Source: Aedes albopictus (lineage: Eukaryota > Arthropoda > Insecta > Diptera > Culicidae). From it: a DNA stretch of 64,000 bases. The notes below the pieces were generated by a model. The model did no database searches. It was given only the letters and a program-made list of their open reading frames with translations, and was not told where the DNA came from. The translations under genes were made by a program, and so were the position numbers. Shown piece by piece: positions 44,427-54,964 of the stretch. The DNA lies in the NCBI RefSeq assembly GCF_035046485.1, contig NC_085136.1:82725734-82789733 (forward strand), given 5' to 3'. The stretch's first letter is position 1. Every line of letters begins with the position of its first letter.

Positions 44427-47133
44427 GGTGGCCGATCGACGAAAGAATGTGCAGGTTGAGTATCAAGGGCCGATTCTTCAACTTCAGCATAATAAACGTG
44501 CACAGCCCACACTCCGGAAGTACTGATGATGACAAGGACGCATTTTACGCGCAGCTCGAACGCGAGTACGACCGCTGCCCAAGCCATGACGTCAAGATCA
44601 TCATAGGAGATTTGAACGCTCAGGTAGGCCAGGAGGAGGAATTCAGACTGGCGATTGGCAAGTTTAGCGCCCACCAGCAAACGAACGAAAACGGCCTACG
44701 ACTCATTGATTTCGCCGCCTCCAAAAATATGGCCATACGTAGCACCTTTTTCCAACACAGCCTCCCTTATCGTTACACCTGGAGATCACCACAGCAGACG
44801 GAATCTCAAATCGACCACGTTCTGATTGACGGACGGCACTTCTCCGAAATTATCGACGTCAGGACCTATCGTGGCGCCAACATCGACTCCGACCACTATC
44901 TGGTGATGGTCAAACTGCGCCCAAAACTCTCCGTCATCAACAATGTACGGTACCGGCGACCGCCACGGTACAACCAAGAGCGACTGAAGCAACCGGATGT
45001 CGCCTCAGCATACGCGCAGAATCTCGAAGCCGCGTTGCCAGACGAGGGCGAGCTCGATGAGGCCCCTCTAGAGGACTGCTGTAGTACAGTGAAAGCAGCC
45101 ATCAACGACGCAGCCGAGAGCACCATCGGGTACGTGGAACGGAATCGACGGAACGAATGGTTCGACGAAGAGTGCAGAACGGTTTTGGAGGAGAAGAACG
45201 CAGCGAGGGCGGTAATGCTGCAGCAAGGGACTCGACAGAACGTGGAACGTTACAAACAGAAGCGGAAACAGCAGACCCGCATCTTTCGGCAGAAAAAGCG
45301 CCGCCTGGAAGAAGCGGAGTGTGAAGAAATGGAACTGCTGTGCCGTTCCCAAGAAACACGGAAGTTCTATCAGAAGCTCAACGCATCCCGCAACGGCTTC
45401 GTGTCGCGAGCCGAAATATGCAGGGATAAAGACGGAGGCCTCTTGACGGACGGACGTGAGGTGATCGAAAGGTGGAAGCAGCACTTCGATCAGCACCTGA
45501 ACGGCGTGGAGAACGTAGGCACGGGAGCCCACGGCAACGGAAGGAACGACGACGCCAGTGCAGCGGAGGACGGAAATGAACCAACTCCCACGCTGAGGGA
45601 AGTTAAGGATGCCATTCACCAGCTCAAAACCAACAAAGCAGCTGGTAAGGATGGTATCGCAGCTGAACTCATCAAGATGGGCCCAGAAAAGTTGGCCACC
45701 TGTCTGCATCGGCTGATAGTCAGGATCTGGGAAACCGAACAGCTGCCGGAGGAGTGGAAGGAAGGGGTAATCTGCCCCATTCACAAGAAAGGCGACCATT
45801 TGGAATGTGAGAACTTCAGGGCGATCACTATTTTGAATGCTGCCTACAAAGTGCTATCCCAGATCATCTTTCGTCGTCTGTCACCTAAAACAAATGAGTT
45901 CGTGGGAAGTTATCAAGCCGGCTTCATCGACGGCCGGTCGACAACGGACCAGATCTTTACCGTAAGGCAAATCCTCCAGAAATGCCGTGAATACCAGGTC
46001 CCAACGCACCACCTGTTCATCGACTTCAAAGCGGCATACGATAGTATCGACCGCGCAGAGCTATGGAGAATCATGGACGAAAACGGCTTTCCTGGGAAGC
46101 TGACTAGACTGATTAAAGCAACGATGGACGGTGTGCAAAACTGCGTAAGGGTTTCGGGTGAACTATCCAGTTCATTCGTATCTCGCCGGGGACTGCGACA
46201 AGGTGACGGACTCTCATGTCTACTCTTCAACATCGCGCTGGAAGGTGTGATGCGACGAGCCGGGCTCAACAGCCGGGGTACGATTTTCACAAAATCCGGT
46301 CAATTTGTGTGCTTTGCGGACGACATGGACATTATCGCTAGAACATTTGGAACGGTGGCAGAACTGTACACCCGCCTGAAACGCGAAGCAGCAAAGGTCG
46401 GACTGGTGGTGAATGCCTCAAAAACAAAGTACATGCTGGTAGGCGGAACCGAACACGACCGGATCCGTCTGGGTAGTAATGTTACGATAGACGGGGATAC
46501 TTTCGAGGTGGTGGAGGAATTCGTCTACCTCGGATCCTTACTGACGGCTGACAACAACGTGAGCCGTGAAATTCGGAGGCGCATCATCAGCGGAAGTCGG
46601 GCCTACTACGGGCTCCAGAAAAAAATGCGGTCGAAAAAGATTCACCCACGCACCAAATGCACCATGTACAAAACGCTAATAAGACCGGTGATCCTCTACG
46701 GGCACGAGACATGGACCATGCTCGAGGAGGACCTACAAGCACTCGGAGTTTTCGAGCGACGCGTGCTAAGAACGATCTTCGGCGGCGTGCAGGAGAACGG
46801 TGTGTGGCGGAGAAGGATGAACCACGAGCTCGCTGCACTTTACGGCGAACCCAGCATCCAGAAGGTGGCCAAAGCCGGAAGGATACGGTGGGCAGGGCAT
46901 GTTGCAAGAATGCCGGACAACAACCCTGCAAAGCTGGTGTTTGCAACGGATCCGGTAGGCACAAGAAGGCGTGGAGCGCAGAGAGCACGATGGGCGGACC
47001 AGGTGGAGCGTGACTTGGCGAGCATTGGGCGCGACCGAGGATGGAGAGCGGCAGCCACAAACCGAGTATTGTGGCGTACTATTGTTGATTATGTCTTGTC
47101 TTAATGATGTTGAACAAATAAATGTATGTATGT
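44427..47133 (+). mobile_element. 5'-truncated RTE-clade LINE with intact frame
   Basis: Exact 13-bp target duplications ATCATCGGAAATT (44414-44426, 47134-47146). The 3' end is a very short UTR with a (TGTA)n tail. The insertion is truncated within the endonuclease, leaving 2707 bp. It lies in a low-complexity repeat block, not a gene. The uninterrupted frame and perfect duplication point to a recent insertion. Confidence 0.93.
44429..47104 (+). CDS. RTE endonuclease (partial) - reverse transcriptase, open throughout
   Basis: The frame is open from the insertion edge (WPIDERMCRL) to TAA at 47102-47104; the first Met is 44447 (885 codons). The endonuclease lacks its N-terminal Asn and Glu catalytic blocks but keeps GDLNAQVG (about 44607) and IDSDHYLV (about 44885). 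Then a coiled, basic linker (EKNAARAVML, KQKRKQQTRIFRQKKRRLEE), RT with FIDFKAAYDSIDR (about 46018), GLRQGDGLSCLLFN (about 46190) and CFADDMDII (about 46310), and a C-terminal region with LYGHETWT. The RT could be functional, but the copy has no promoter or complete endonuclease, so autonomous movement is unlikely. Roughly the same organisation as the 11-kb copy but a different subfamily. Confidence 0.9.
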   Translation, partial: WPIDERMCRLSIKGRFFNFSIINVHSPHSGSTDDDKDAFYAQLEREYDRCPSHDVKIIIGDLNAQVGQEEEFRLAIGKFSAHQQTNENGLRLIDFAASKNMAIRSTFFQHSLPYRYTWRSPQQTESQIDHVLIDGRHFSEIIDVRTYRGANIDSDHYLVMVKLRPKLSVINNVRYRRPPRYNQERLKQPDVASAYAQNLEAALPDEGELDEAPLEDCCSTVKAAINDAAESTIGYVERNRRNEWFDEECRTVLEEKNAARAVMLQQGTRQNVERYKQKRKQQTRIFRQKKRRLEEAECEEMELLCRSQETRKFYQKLNASRNGFVSRAEICRDKDGGLLTDGREVIERWKQHFDQHLNGVENVGTGAHGNGRNDDASAAEDGNEPTPTLREVKDAIHQLKTNKAAGKDGIAAELIKMGPEKLATCLHRLIVRIWETEQLPEEWKEGVICPIHKKGDHLECENFRAITILNAAYKVLSQIIFRRLSPKTNEFVGSYQAGFIDGRSTTDQIFTVRQILQKCREYQVPTHHLFIDFKAAYDSIDRAELWRIMDENGFPGKLTRLIKATMDGVQNCVRVSGELSSSFVSRRGLRQGDGLSCLLFNIALEGVMRRAGLNSRGTIFTKSGQFVCFADDMDIIARTFGTVAELYTRLKREAAKVGLVVNASKTKYMLVGGTEHDRIRLGSNVTIDGDTFEVVEEFVYLGSLLTADNNVSREIRRRIISGSRAYYGLQKKMRSKKIHPRTKCTMYKTLIRPVILYGHETWTMLEEDLQALGVFERRVLRTIFGGVQENGVWRRRMNHELAALYGEPSIQKVAKAGRIRWAGHVARMPDNNPAKLVFATDPVGTRRRGAQRARWADQVERDLASIGRDRGWRAAATNRVLWRTIVDYVLS

Positions 47134-47720
47134 ATCATCGGAAATTCCTTCATCAGTTCTGCAGGAGTTCCTGCAGGAGTTTCCAGGCAATTTATACGGA
47201 TGTTCCCGAGAGTTTATCTTGGAGCTCCTAGGAAATTTCTAAGCGAGTCCCACTCGATGAGGAATATCCATCCAGAATTTCCATAAAATTTACTTCAGAA
47301 GGTCACCAGGAACTCCTTCAGCAATAATGCATGGTTCTTTCCAGGTTGGTTTTCCCTAGCATTTTTCATGATTTTACCCGTAAATTCCTAGAGAAGTTCC
47401 TCGTATTTATTTCCAAGATTTCCACAAAGGAATCCAATAGTTCTTACAGGAGTTCCACAGGTATTCCTCCGGGAATTTCTCGCAAATTCCTGTGACATCC
47501 TAGGAAATACTTCCAGAAGATCCTCGAGATGTCGTCCTGGAGTTCGTCAGAAATTCCTCCAGGAGTTTTCGAGAATTCTTCCAGGAGTTGCTTGGGTATT
47601 CCTCCAGAAGGTTCAGGAGGGAATTCCTTCAGGAGTTGAGAATTTCTCCTGGAAATCGTCGGGAATTTCTCCAAATGTTCCTCGGAAATTTCTCTGGAAC
47701 TCCACCAGGAGTTCCTCTGG
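47134..47720. repeat. Degenerate ~24-bp repeat block, right part
   Basis: Continues the block cut by the RTE: GGAATTTCTCCAGGAGTTCC-type units. It starts with the right target duplication (47134-47146). Confidence 0.88.
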
Positions 47721-47799
47721 TAAAGATTAGTGGTTCCCAAGCTGAGGTAACGGTGCATTTGGCGTATGGTATTCATAAATCATGTAGACCAAATTTAGG

Positions 47800-48130
47800 C
47801 CATTCAAATTCCCCTCAGCTCTCTGCAACGCTCCTGACTCTTTCTGGGATCCCCCTGGGACCACCAGCAACTTCCCCGAACCCCTATTATAATCCTTCTG
47901 AAATCCCATAAGAACCCCAGAAACTCCCGAAAACCCCTTGAAACGCCCCCGAGACCGTTGGAGACCCTGTTGCAACCCCCTGAGAACCTCTTAAACACCC
48001 CTTAGACCGCCTGAAACGATCCTGCGACCCCTGGAACTTGACTTAAGCCCCCCTGAGACCTTCCCCCCCAAACGCCACTGAGGGCTCTTGGGACCCCCTA
48101 AGAACTCCTGAAACCACCTGAAACATCCTG
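47800..48130. repeat. Degenerate CCCCTGAGACC / CCTGAAACC repeat
   Basis: Loosely tandem 11-14 bp units on the plus strand (CCTTGAAACGCCCC, CCCTGAGACC). The same family appears reversed at 49330-49920 and 57900-58640, and forward at 50460-50720, 51357-51611 and 51779-51850. Confidence 0.8.
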
Positions 48131-48134
48131 AAAG

Positions 48135-48720
48135 TCCTAGTTTATGAGAATTTCGCGTGTGACCATGAATTGGAAACAATTGATCTTTGAAATGCATCTG
48201 TATTAAAGATACTGCTCCTTGCGATAAGAAATCGGAAAAACATTTGCACTACTTTTCAACACTTCCGGTGTTTCAGAAACTCCCGTGGCCGGTGACATAG
48301 GATTAGAAAACAACGCTCTAAATTCAAGTAAATTGACCTAAATGTACAGAATCCGAAAAACATTTCGATTTTGTCGTCACACTTGCGGTTTTTAAGATGT
48401 ACACGTGGCCCGTGACCATAGATTGGAAACCACCAATGTTTTCATCATATGAGAGATCATATGAGAGATACTGATCCTTGAGATGATAAGTTCGAAAAAC
48501 ATTTGCATTTCTTTCTAGCACTTTCGGTTCTTGAGAAATTCTTTTGACCCGTGACCGAAAATTGGGAACCACTGAATTTTGCAATACAAGTACATTGTGA
48601 TAAGCACTCCCTCAAGTGCAGAATCCGAAAAACCTTTTCACTTCATCCTTACACCTTTGGTTCTTGAAAAATTCGCTTGGCGCCTGACCGCAGGTTGGGA
48701 ACCACTGAACTTAGCAAAAC
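48135..48720. repeat. ~130-bp tandem repeat, 4-5 copies
   Basis: Units contain CAGAATCCGAAAAACATTT, CACTTTCGGTTCTTGA, GGCCCGTGACC and TTGGGAACCACTGAA. Successive copies start near 48225, 48345, 48485 and 48605. No coding. Confidence 0.8.
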
Positions 48721-48814
48721 TGCTAAATTATTGATTGTAACTAAATAACTTAAACCCTTTTCACAGAGATTTCCGGCTAATCATTGGCTGTAAGACAAAA
48801 TTGACGCAATCCTC

Positions 48815-48965
48815 CAACGGAAAGCGTCCTGGCCACGTCCTTGCGGCAATTGAAGGTTGGGAAAAGAAGATTGGTTGAACATCTAGGAAAAGTATGTAGA
48901 GACTTCTACGTCCTCTCTAGGTCAAGGTGTCACGGGAATTTGGGCGTTGTTAGTGAAAGGGTTAA
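48815..48965. repeat. Dispersed module, copy B
   Basis: CCTGGCCACGTCCTTGCGG, GTAGAGACTTCTACG and GGTGTCACGGGAA-GTTAGTG in the same order as at 17530-17665. Confidence 0.6.
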
Positions 48966-49165
48966 GCTCAAATAATAACTTTGGTTAACGTTTAGGCACC
49001 AAAACGATTCAAGAACAAACTCATTAAAACCTACGAGTTCCAGAACTTCCGAAACGAAATTGTTGACTTCCCGTCTCCCGAGCATCTATATCACCAAAAA
49101 CTACACGGAAATCAGGCGAAAATGAAGACGAAATTTCGGTACCCTGATGAGAATAAGACAAACTC

Positions 49166-49311
49166 TTAGGTGCCGGCCAGAGTGGACGCGTCACGCGGTG
49201 TGGCGCGGAAATTTGCACGGAAAGGAATAACAATCAATAATAAGGAGCTGTCAAATCGTATGAGAAATTCGCGTCGCATCGCTTGACGCGTTTACTCTGG
49301 CCGTATCCTTA
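49166..49311. mobile_element. Harbinger-like MITE, 140 bp
   Basis: Core 49169-49308 with inverted termini: left GGTGCCGGCCAGAGT, right (reverse strand) GGATACGGCCAGAGT, continuing with ACGCGTCA. It is flanked by TTA (49166-49168, 49309-49311). A 3-bp TWA target and GG start are typical of PIF/Harbinger elements. Confidence 0.85.
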
Positions 49312-49329
49312 CAACACGAATTCTCATAA

Positions 49330-49920
49330 AAAAGCCCAAAAAGCAAGTTTCATGGGGCTTCAGGGATGTTACGGGGGGTTGTTTCAGGGGATTTCAGGAG
49401 CCATTGAAGAGTGTTCCGTCAGGTTTCGTTGGCGTTTAAGTGGGAAAACGGGAAAGTTTAGTGGGATCAGGGGCATTTCAATATGTAGGTTTAGGGAGCT
49501 TCAGGGACGTTCTAAGGGGTTTTAATTCATGGGGTCGCAGGAGCCTTTAACCCTCCTTGTGCATTTAGGCCATTTTTGACCTGTTCTCAACGTGATGCGT
49601 TAGGAAGGTTAAACGGCGTTTCAAGGGGTTTCTGGAGCGTTTCAGGGTATTTCAGAATAATTTGAGAGTATCAGGGGGTTGCAGGATCGTTTTGAGGGCG
49701 TTTCTAGAAATTCAAGGAGCGTTTGAAAGCATTTCTGGTGCGTTTCTGGGGCTTTTTGGAGCCTTTTGAAGGCGGTCCAAGTGATTTTAAAGGCATTTTA
49801 AATTAATTATTATGGTTTCTAGGGAGTGGGGTTTCAATGGGACTATGAAGGTTCCAGGGGTGTTTCCTGGCATTTCAGGTCAGGGTAGTATCAGGGTGGT
49901 TTCAAGTACACCCTTACATC
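49330..49920. repeat. Degenerate GGGGTTTCAGGGG repeat
   Basis: Reverse-orientation form of the CCTGAAACCCC family: GGGGTTTCTGGAGCGTTTCA-like units of about 20-25 bp. It hosts a TTAA-bordered insertion at 49547-49612. Confidence 0.8.
49547..49612. mobile_element. 66-bp TTAA-bordered mini-element
   Basis: TTAACCCTCCTTGTGCAT at the left and, on the other strand, TTAACCTTCCTAACGCAT at the right. TTAA lies at both ends, inside the GGGGTTTC repeat. It looks like an extremely deleted TTAA-type MITE. Confidence 0.65.
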
Positions 49921-50184
49921 TAATTTCAGGGGCTTTTCAAAAGTTTTTGTGATGCGATCTCTGGTAACCCTTTGACACTTTTGGATATGCCTCCAAAATT
50001 CCACTAAAACCCCCACGGACCCCATGTAAAGACCCTGTGATCCTTCGCAACCCACGAGAAAGCTTCCGAAACCATGTATCTTTTTTCCTTTTGCAAAACG
50101 GCAAAAGCCACCTCAAAATCTTCACCTATTTAGCTGAAAATTTGATGAGAAGTTTATTTTAGCATGAAAATTAAGATGTGAGGG

Positions 50185-50310
50185 TCACTAGGTGCGAAGC
50201 TTTTTCTTCCTTCTCGCTTATTCTCTTTCATTTTTCTCTTTCTCGTTTTTGTTTACAAGAGTGAGTGAGAAAAAGAAAAAGCTGCGCACGCTAGAGGTAA
50301 GGGTGACTGG
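50185..50310. mobile_element. Hairpin MITE-like sequence
   Basis: GGTCACTAGGTGCGAAGC at the left pairs with GCGCACGCTAGAGG...GTGAC at the right. Arms AGCTTTTTCTT and AAGAAAAAGCT are complementary, with a TTCTCACTC-like inner part as in the hairpin at 7.5 kb. Confidence 0.55.
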
Positions 50311-50459
50311 CTGAGTACCAGAATAATTGTTTATTTTTTTATGAAAGGTCTTATGCACATACTGCTCCAACTTTTATATCCTCCCGAGATGTTAACAAGT
50401 TCAATCATTTTGCTGGTCTTATTTTTATGATTTTGGCCATCAAAAAACGAAGAATATGG

Positions 50460-50722
50460 TTTTTGACCCCTCCTCGGAACTAATGAAACCACTGTGCCCT
50501 GAGACCCTCTGGAACCACTTGGCTCTTCTTGAAATGTCTATGGGACCTCGTAGCGTATTCCCTGAGACCTCTAAATACCTCTTGAAATACTATGGGGCCC
50601 CAGAAACGCCGTTGAGAGCTCTAAAGATCCCCAAAGATCTCATAAAACGAACTTGAGAACTCCCCTGAGAACCCCATGAGACTTCTTGAAGCATCTCTTA
50701 GGCTTCTAGTACCTCTTTAAAT
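50460..50722. repeat. Degenerate CCTGAGACC repeat
   Basis: CCCTGAGACCTCT, CTTGAAATACT and CCCCATGAGACTTC units. It continues at 51357-51611 and 51779-51850 around two CCCAAGCAACA-ended insertions. Confidence 0.75.
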
Positions 50723-51356
50723 CCCAAGCAACACGACTTGTTTCAAAGCCAGTAACAGTAACCTTAGTGCAATTTATTCACTGTCCGTATTATAGACGAT
50801 AGAACACAATTGCTCCTTCTTTGAAACCTAAAAAGCGCAGATTCTGAATCGTTATGCAACTTGAATGAGAGGGAATGATAAAAAATGGAAAAAAGATTTT
50901 GTCCAGACTCGAACCATGGACACCAGGAGTATTAATTACTCACCTTACATACAAACGCTCTGTAAGAGAAATGCTGCTCAACTCACCATAAAAGCTACTG
51001 AAGTTACTTGTTACTTCATTGTACGTTAGAGAACTGTCAAAATGAGAAGACTGCGAGAAGCTTTTCGTACCACATTTGAAACATAATCTGAACAAACAAA
51101 TCAGGGTTAGATGTTGCATGACTGTAACATAGCACATTTAATGCAAGCTGACTGTTTTATTACTCCGCATCCACGAATCGATGTCAAACACAAGGTATTT
51201 GGTGCTTTCTATGAAAGAAAGCCGAAACTTTACGGAATTAGGAGTTTATATGTAACTCAATTGACAAGATGGAAGCTGCGTGTGCTTTCAGTGCAACTCG
51301 TTTAGACCAAAGCATAGATATGCACATTTTGGATGATGTTGCAGGTGCTGCTTGGG
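50723..51356. mobile_element. Candidate element with CCCAAGCARCA termini
   Basis: Starts CCCAAGCAACACG and ends GCTGCTTGGG, flanked by AAT on both sides, inside a degenerate repeat. Near 50906-50935 the minus strand carries GGTTCGAGTCTGGAC, a tRNA B-box match followed by a T-run. A proper A-box was not found, so a SINE is not claimed. Confidence 0.5.
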
Positions 51357-51611
51357 AATACTACTGAGATATTCTGAAGCGTCCCTGAGACTCCTGAACC
51401 TCCTGGAAACCCCTGAGGCTTCCTGTAGCTCCCTTGACACCTTATGTTATCCAGTGAAACTCTTCGGGCCCCCTTAAAACGCCCTGAGATCTCCTGATGT
51501 CCTTCTGAGACCCCCTAAAATGACCCTTGATACTCTAGAACTCCGTTGTAAACCCTTGAAAGCTTTGAAGCGCCCCTGAGGAATTTTGAAATCCCCCTGA
51601 TACTCTCTTAA
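51357..51611. repeat. Degenerate CCTGAGACC repeat, middle part
   Basis: Low-complexity units CCCTGAGACTCCTG and CCCCTGATACTC, flanked on both sides by CCCAAGCAACA-type insertions. Confidence 0.78.
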
Positions 51612-51778
51612 CCCAAGCAACACACATGTTATATAACAGTTACTGCAGCGCAAGTTTTGGTTGTGTAGAACTTTATTTTACGTAGTTCTAATACAATGTT
51701 GAAATAACGTCGAATTAACTTCTATACAATCAAAACTTGCGCTGTCGTAATTCTTATATAACATGTGTGTTGCTTGGG
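51612..51778. mobile_element. Palindromic MITE, 167 bp, CCCAAGCAACACAC termini
   Basis: The left arm CCCAAGCAACACACATG mirrors CATGTGTGTTGCTTGGG at the right. Complementarity continues through TATATAA and CAGCGCAAGTTTTG. Inserted in the CCTGAGACC repeat, which resumes to about 51850. The target duplication is unclear. Confidence 0.85.
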
Positions 51779-51850
51779 AAACGTCCCTAAGACTCCCGGA
51801 GCCTCCTGGAGCCCCCCTGAGACCCCTTTGAAACATTCTTGATATCTTCT

Positions 51851-52658
51851 TGGATTCCCCTGGAACATCCCTGCAATTTACCTTTGCTTTCACTTGTAAA
51901 CTACAATCACTATTTATATACAGTCCGGCGGATAGATCTATCGGGGCCAATTGAGCTTGGAATTTTGAGATAGCTTGAATACGAGGGGAGTATTGTATTC
52001 GTAAAGATAACAAATTTATGTTCTGAAAACACAAAGTCTGTCGTAAGTTTGATCTTTTTCTAGTGTATATATTCCAGTTGACAGTTCTTAGGATTTTTTA
52101 TTTGCCAGACTGTATATACAGTGACTGTACTATAAACGCCCTCTGATCACTGCTGCCATAGTTGACGGTCATTACATATTCTAATACACAACATTGGTTC
52201 TGAATAGTTCTCCCTCTTTTAATACAGGACATAAAAAGAAGCATAAATTAAAGTGTAGAAAAGAAACCTGAAAAGGAAGAGGTTCCAGTGTGATATCTAA
52301 GGCAGTCCACAATACAAAACCAATAACTCGGTGAGGTATTTGGGTATCATACCAAGATAAGGTATTTTTTATTGTGCAGGTATTGAGTCTACGGCAAAAA
52401 TACCTCAACGAGCTATTGGTTAGGTATTGAAGATTGCCGGGGTATTATGCAATAATGGAAAAATCACTATTTGTATGGAAATGTATTACTCAGGTATTGC
52501 AATACCTGATGAGACTCATTTTTGGTCATCTCAGAACCCCTCTCCCCCATTGAAAACGTTTTTCCATACAAATTTGAATGGAGCGTAGACTTTCACCAGA
52601 ACCCCCCACCCCCCGGTCCCCTTTAATAGTCTACGTTGTTTATGGACAGGCCCGAGGT
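51851..52658. other. Repeat-like DNA; partial GGGCCTGTCCATAAA-type end
   Basis: GTCTACGTTGTTTATGGACA at 52630-52648 matches the inverted terminus of the MITE at 60.07-60.24 kb, so this is a relic of that family. GGTATTG/CAATACC motifs recur at 52325-52510. No gene. Confidence 0.5.
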
Positions 52659-53565
52659 ATTTTACCTCGGCAGCCTATTAATCGTCCCATAATAAATTAA
52701 AAAGTTTCCATAAATAATTCGAAAATTACCAATAAATAACTAGGGGTGGAAGCAATAATAAACTAGAAAAGTTCCATAAACAATTTGAAAAGCGCATAAA
52801 TAAATCGAAATTTCCCATAAATAATTGATTTTCTAGCAATAAAAAAATGTAAGAATTTCCACAAATAAATCAACAATTGCAATAAAAAACTATATTTTTT
52901 CCAACAAAAATTTTCGAATATACTACATTATAGAACTATGATAGAAAGGCAGAAACTATTGTGCAATTTAACAGACAATCGCTTGCTGTCCGAACTCGCT
53001 AACGCTCGTCGGACTTAAAAAAGGGATAACATTTCTGTTCGCATTATACCGGGCAAATTCTTGGATCTGTGGACTGCCTAGAACCGAATCGACGCAGTTA
53101 CGGCGCATCGGATTTCGGAAACTTCGGCGGCCTTCTGCCGCCTCAGTTCCTCAATCCTCTATGCGGCATCGCCGCATGGCTCACCCGGTACTTTCACCTT
53201 GCTCATCAGTTCCTATTTATTGCTAAATTTTCAATTGCTTTTTTGATGTTTTTCAATTGGGAATTTTTAAATTATTTATGGAAAAATCAGATCTATTTAT
53301 GGAAAATTTTTACTGTTTTGGTGGAAAAAATGTAGTTATTTATTGCAATTATTGAATTATTCGTGGAAATTCCGACGTTTTTTATTGCTTGAAAATCAAT
53401 TATTTATGGGAAATTTTGATTTATTTATGCACTTTTTGATTTGTTTATGGAAATTTTATAGTTTATTATTGCTCCCACCCCTACTTCTTTATTGGCAATT
53501 TCTGATTTTATTATGGAAAATGATCACTTTTTTATGAGTCGTTTATATTTTAGCCATTTTACCTC
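52659..53565. mobile_element. Foldback element FB3 (CCATAAATAATT-unit TIRs)
   Basis: The 10-bp direct repeats ATTTTACCTC (52659-52668, 53556-53565) flank an 887-bp core (52669-53555) whose ends read GGCAGCCTATTAATCG and, inverted, GGCTAAAATATAAACG. The arms, about 250 and 330 bp, are degenerate tandem units with CCATAAATAATT and GAAAATTT. They include matching landmarks such as AGGGGTGGAAGCAATAATAA on both arms. The GC-richer 300-bp centre has no recognised coding. Confidence 0.85.
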
Positions 53566-53913
53566 TTATGCAGGTTTCACCTGGGTTCGGTATTCTACAG
53601 GTGTTGTCTCTTGCTTGGGTACCTACATAATAACAAAATAAGCTATTCATATCTCGATAAGCAACCTGTACCTTATTTGGGTATGAAACCTGACTTTAGT
53701 ATGCCACAGCAATGTGGTAGTTGTTCATTCTTGCCCGAGCATATCAAAACAAGATATTGGAAAAGAGTATGTTGGTATTAACCATTGCTGTTCTGGTATT
53801 AAACAACCAGTAATCGTATATGATGTTGCATAAGATGTACGATCACTGGTTGACTGGGTTAGTATAATAATTCACCCAGTATTATGAGAAAACATTCAAG
53901 ATATTAATTGTTT

Positions 53914-54573
53914 TACATCTCTCGCGTTACATTTGAAAAGGGCCTGTTCCCAGAACGTAAACATTTAGAAAAATCGATGCAAACGTCTTCCATCACATTT
54001 CCTATTCGTATTCCATAGTTTTCGGTTTTTTCAACATGCTTTTCGTTTTAACGAAACAAGAATGGATGTACCTATGCTTCAATAATTAAGTTTGCATTAA
54101 AAATTATCAAAAAAGTATTAAAAATTATAAATTATAAATTAAGCTAATTTGAAAAGTGAGTCTTTCTAAAATTTTCTTAGCGTGAGTTGCCACCTTGCTC
54201 TCCACCCCCAAGTGAGTGCGTTGTTGACATCGAATCAAGGCTTGGCCGTTTTTGAGAGAGAAATCTCTCTCTCTCGGCGCTCGGGCCGAGAGCCGTTCGG
54301 AAAATTTTCAGTTGTCGGCCTTTTTTTAAATGAGAGGATCAACAAATGAAAACAAAATTTTACCGTTACTGGCCCATTTGGTGCTTATAAATGATTGGGA
54401 AAAAAAGCAATGATCGGTCGTTTTGAAGGTGGGGTTTATTCTGATAAGATTAACGCTTAGGCGGCTGATGTTTGCACAATATGTTACTGTTGGGGGATGC
54501 TATGGAAAGGTATCAAAATCGATTTGTTTACATTTTAGTGATAGACTCTTTTCAAATGTAACGAGAGATCTTA
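53914..54573. mobile_element. TA-flanked MITE, 656 bp
   Basis: Termini CATCTCTCGCGTTACATTTG (53916) and, inverted, AGATCTCTCGTTACATTTG ending at 54571, with TA on both sides (53914-53915, 54572-54573). The interior is non-coding. Confidence 0.8.
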
Positions 54574-54575
54574 TG

Positions 54576-54870
54576 TCTTCTTCTTCTTTGAGGTAACGCG
54601 AAAAAGGCTGCTCCTCAGCTTAATGTTCCTTGAGCTCTCCCACAGTGATTTTCTGAGAGCTTCCTCTGTCATTGACCATTTTGCATGTGTATAGTGGCAG
54701 GTGCAGTAGCCACGCAAGTACTCCATGCCCAAAGCAATCAAGGAAATTTCCTTTACGAAAAGTTGCTGGACCGAACGGGAATCGAACGTCACCCTCGGTA
54801 TGGTCGTGCTGAATACCCACGACTTTACATCTGTCCGCAAGGCGTTCAATCAAAGGGGTCCGATCACTTT
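54576..54870 (-). mobile_element. tRNA-derived SINE (Feilai-like), minus strand
   Basis: On the minus strand the head has GGACCCC...GGTCC ends that can pair as an acceptor stem. The B-box GTTCGATTCCCG lies near 54777-54788. The body has GGAAGCTCTCAGAAAATCAC, and the 3' tail is (AAG)n at 54576-54586. The overall plan matches Aedes SINEs from memory. It abuts the TA-flanked MITE. Pol III-transcribed type; no target duplication identified. Confidence 0.75.
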
Positions 54871-54964
54871 TGCACATTTTGAACGCCTTGTCACGCCTAG
54901 ACCTGTGAGCGGAAACATTTTGTACTTCGTGTACGTAAAATTTAGCATATTGGTAATTGAGCTC

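Noticed and set aside
45068..45799. Minus-strand 243-codon frame inside the RTE
   Set aside because: Antisense shadow of a clearly coding RT frame; no domain.
50895..50990. tRNA-like B-box (GGTTCGAGTC) on the minus strand
   Set aside because: No A-box or cloverleaf found; chance or decayed SINE.
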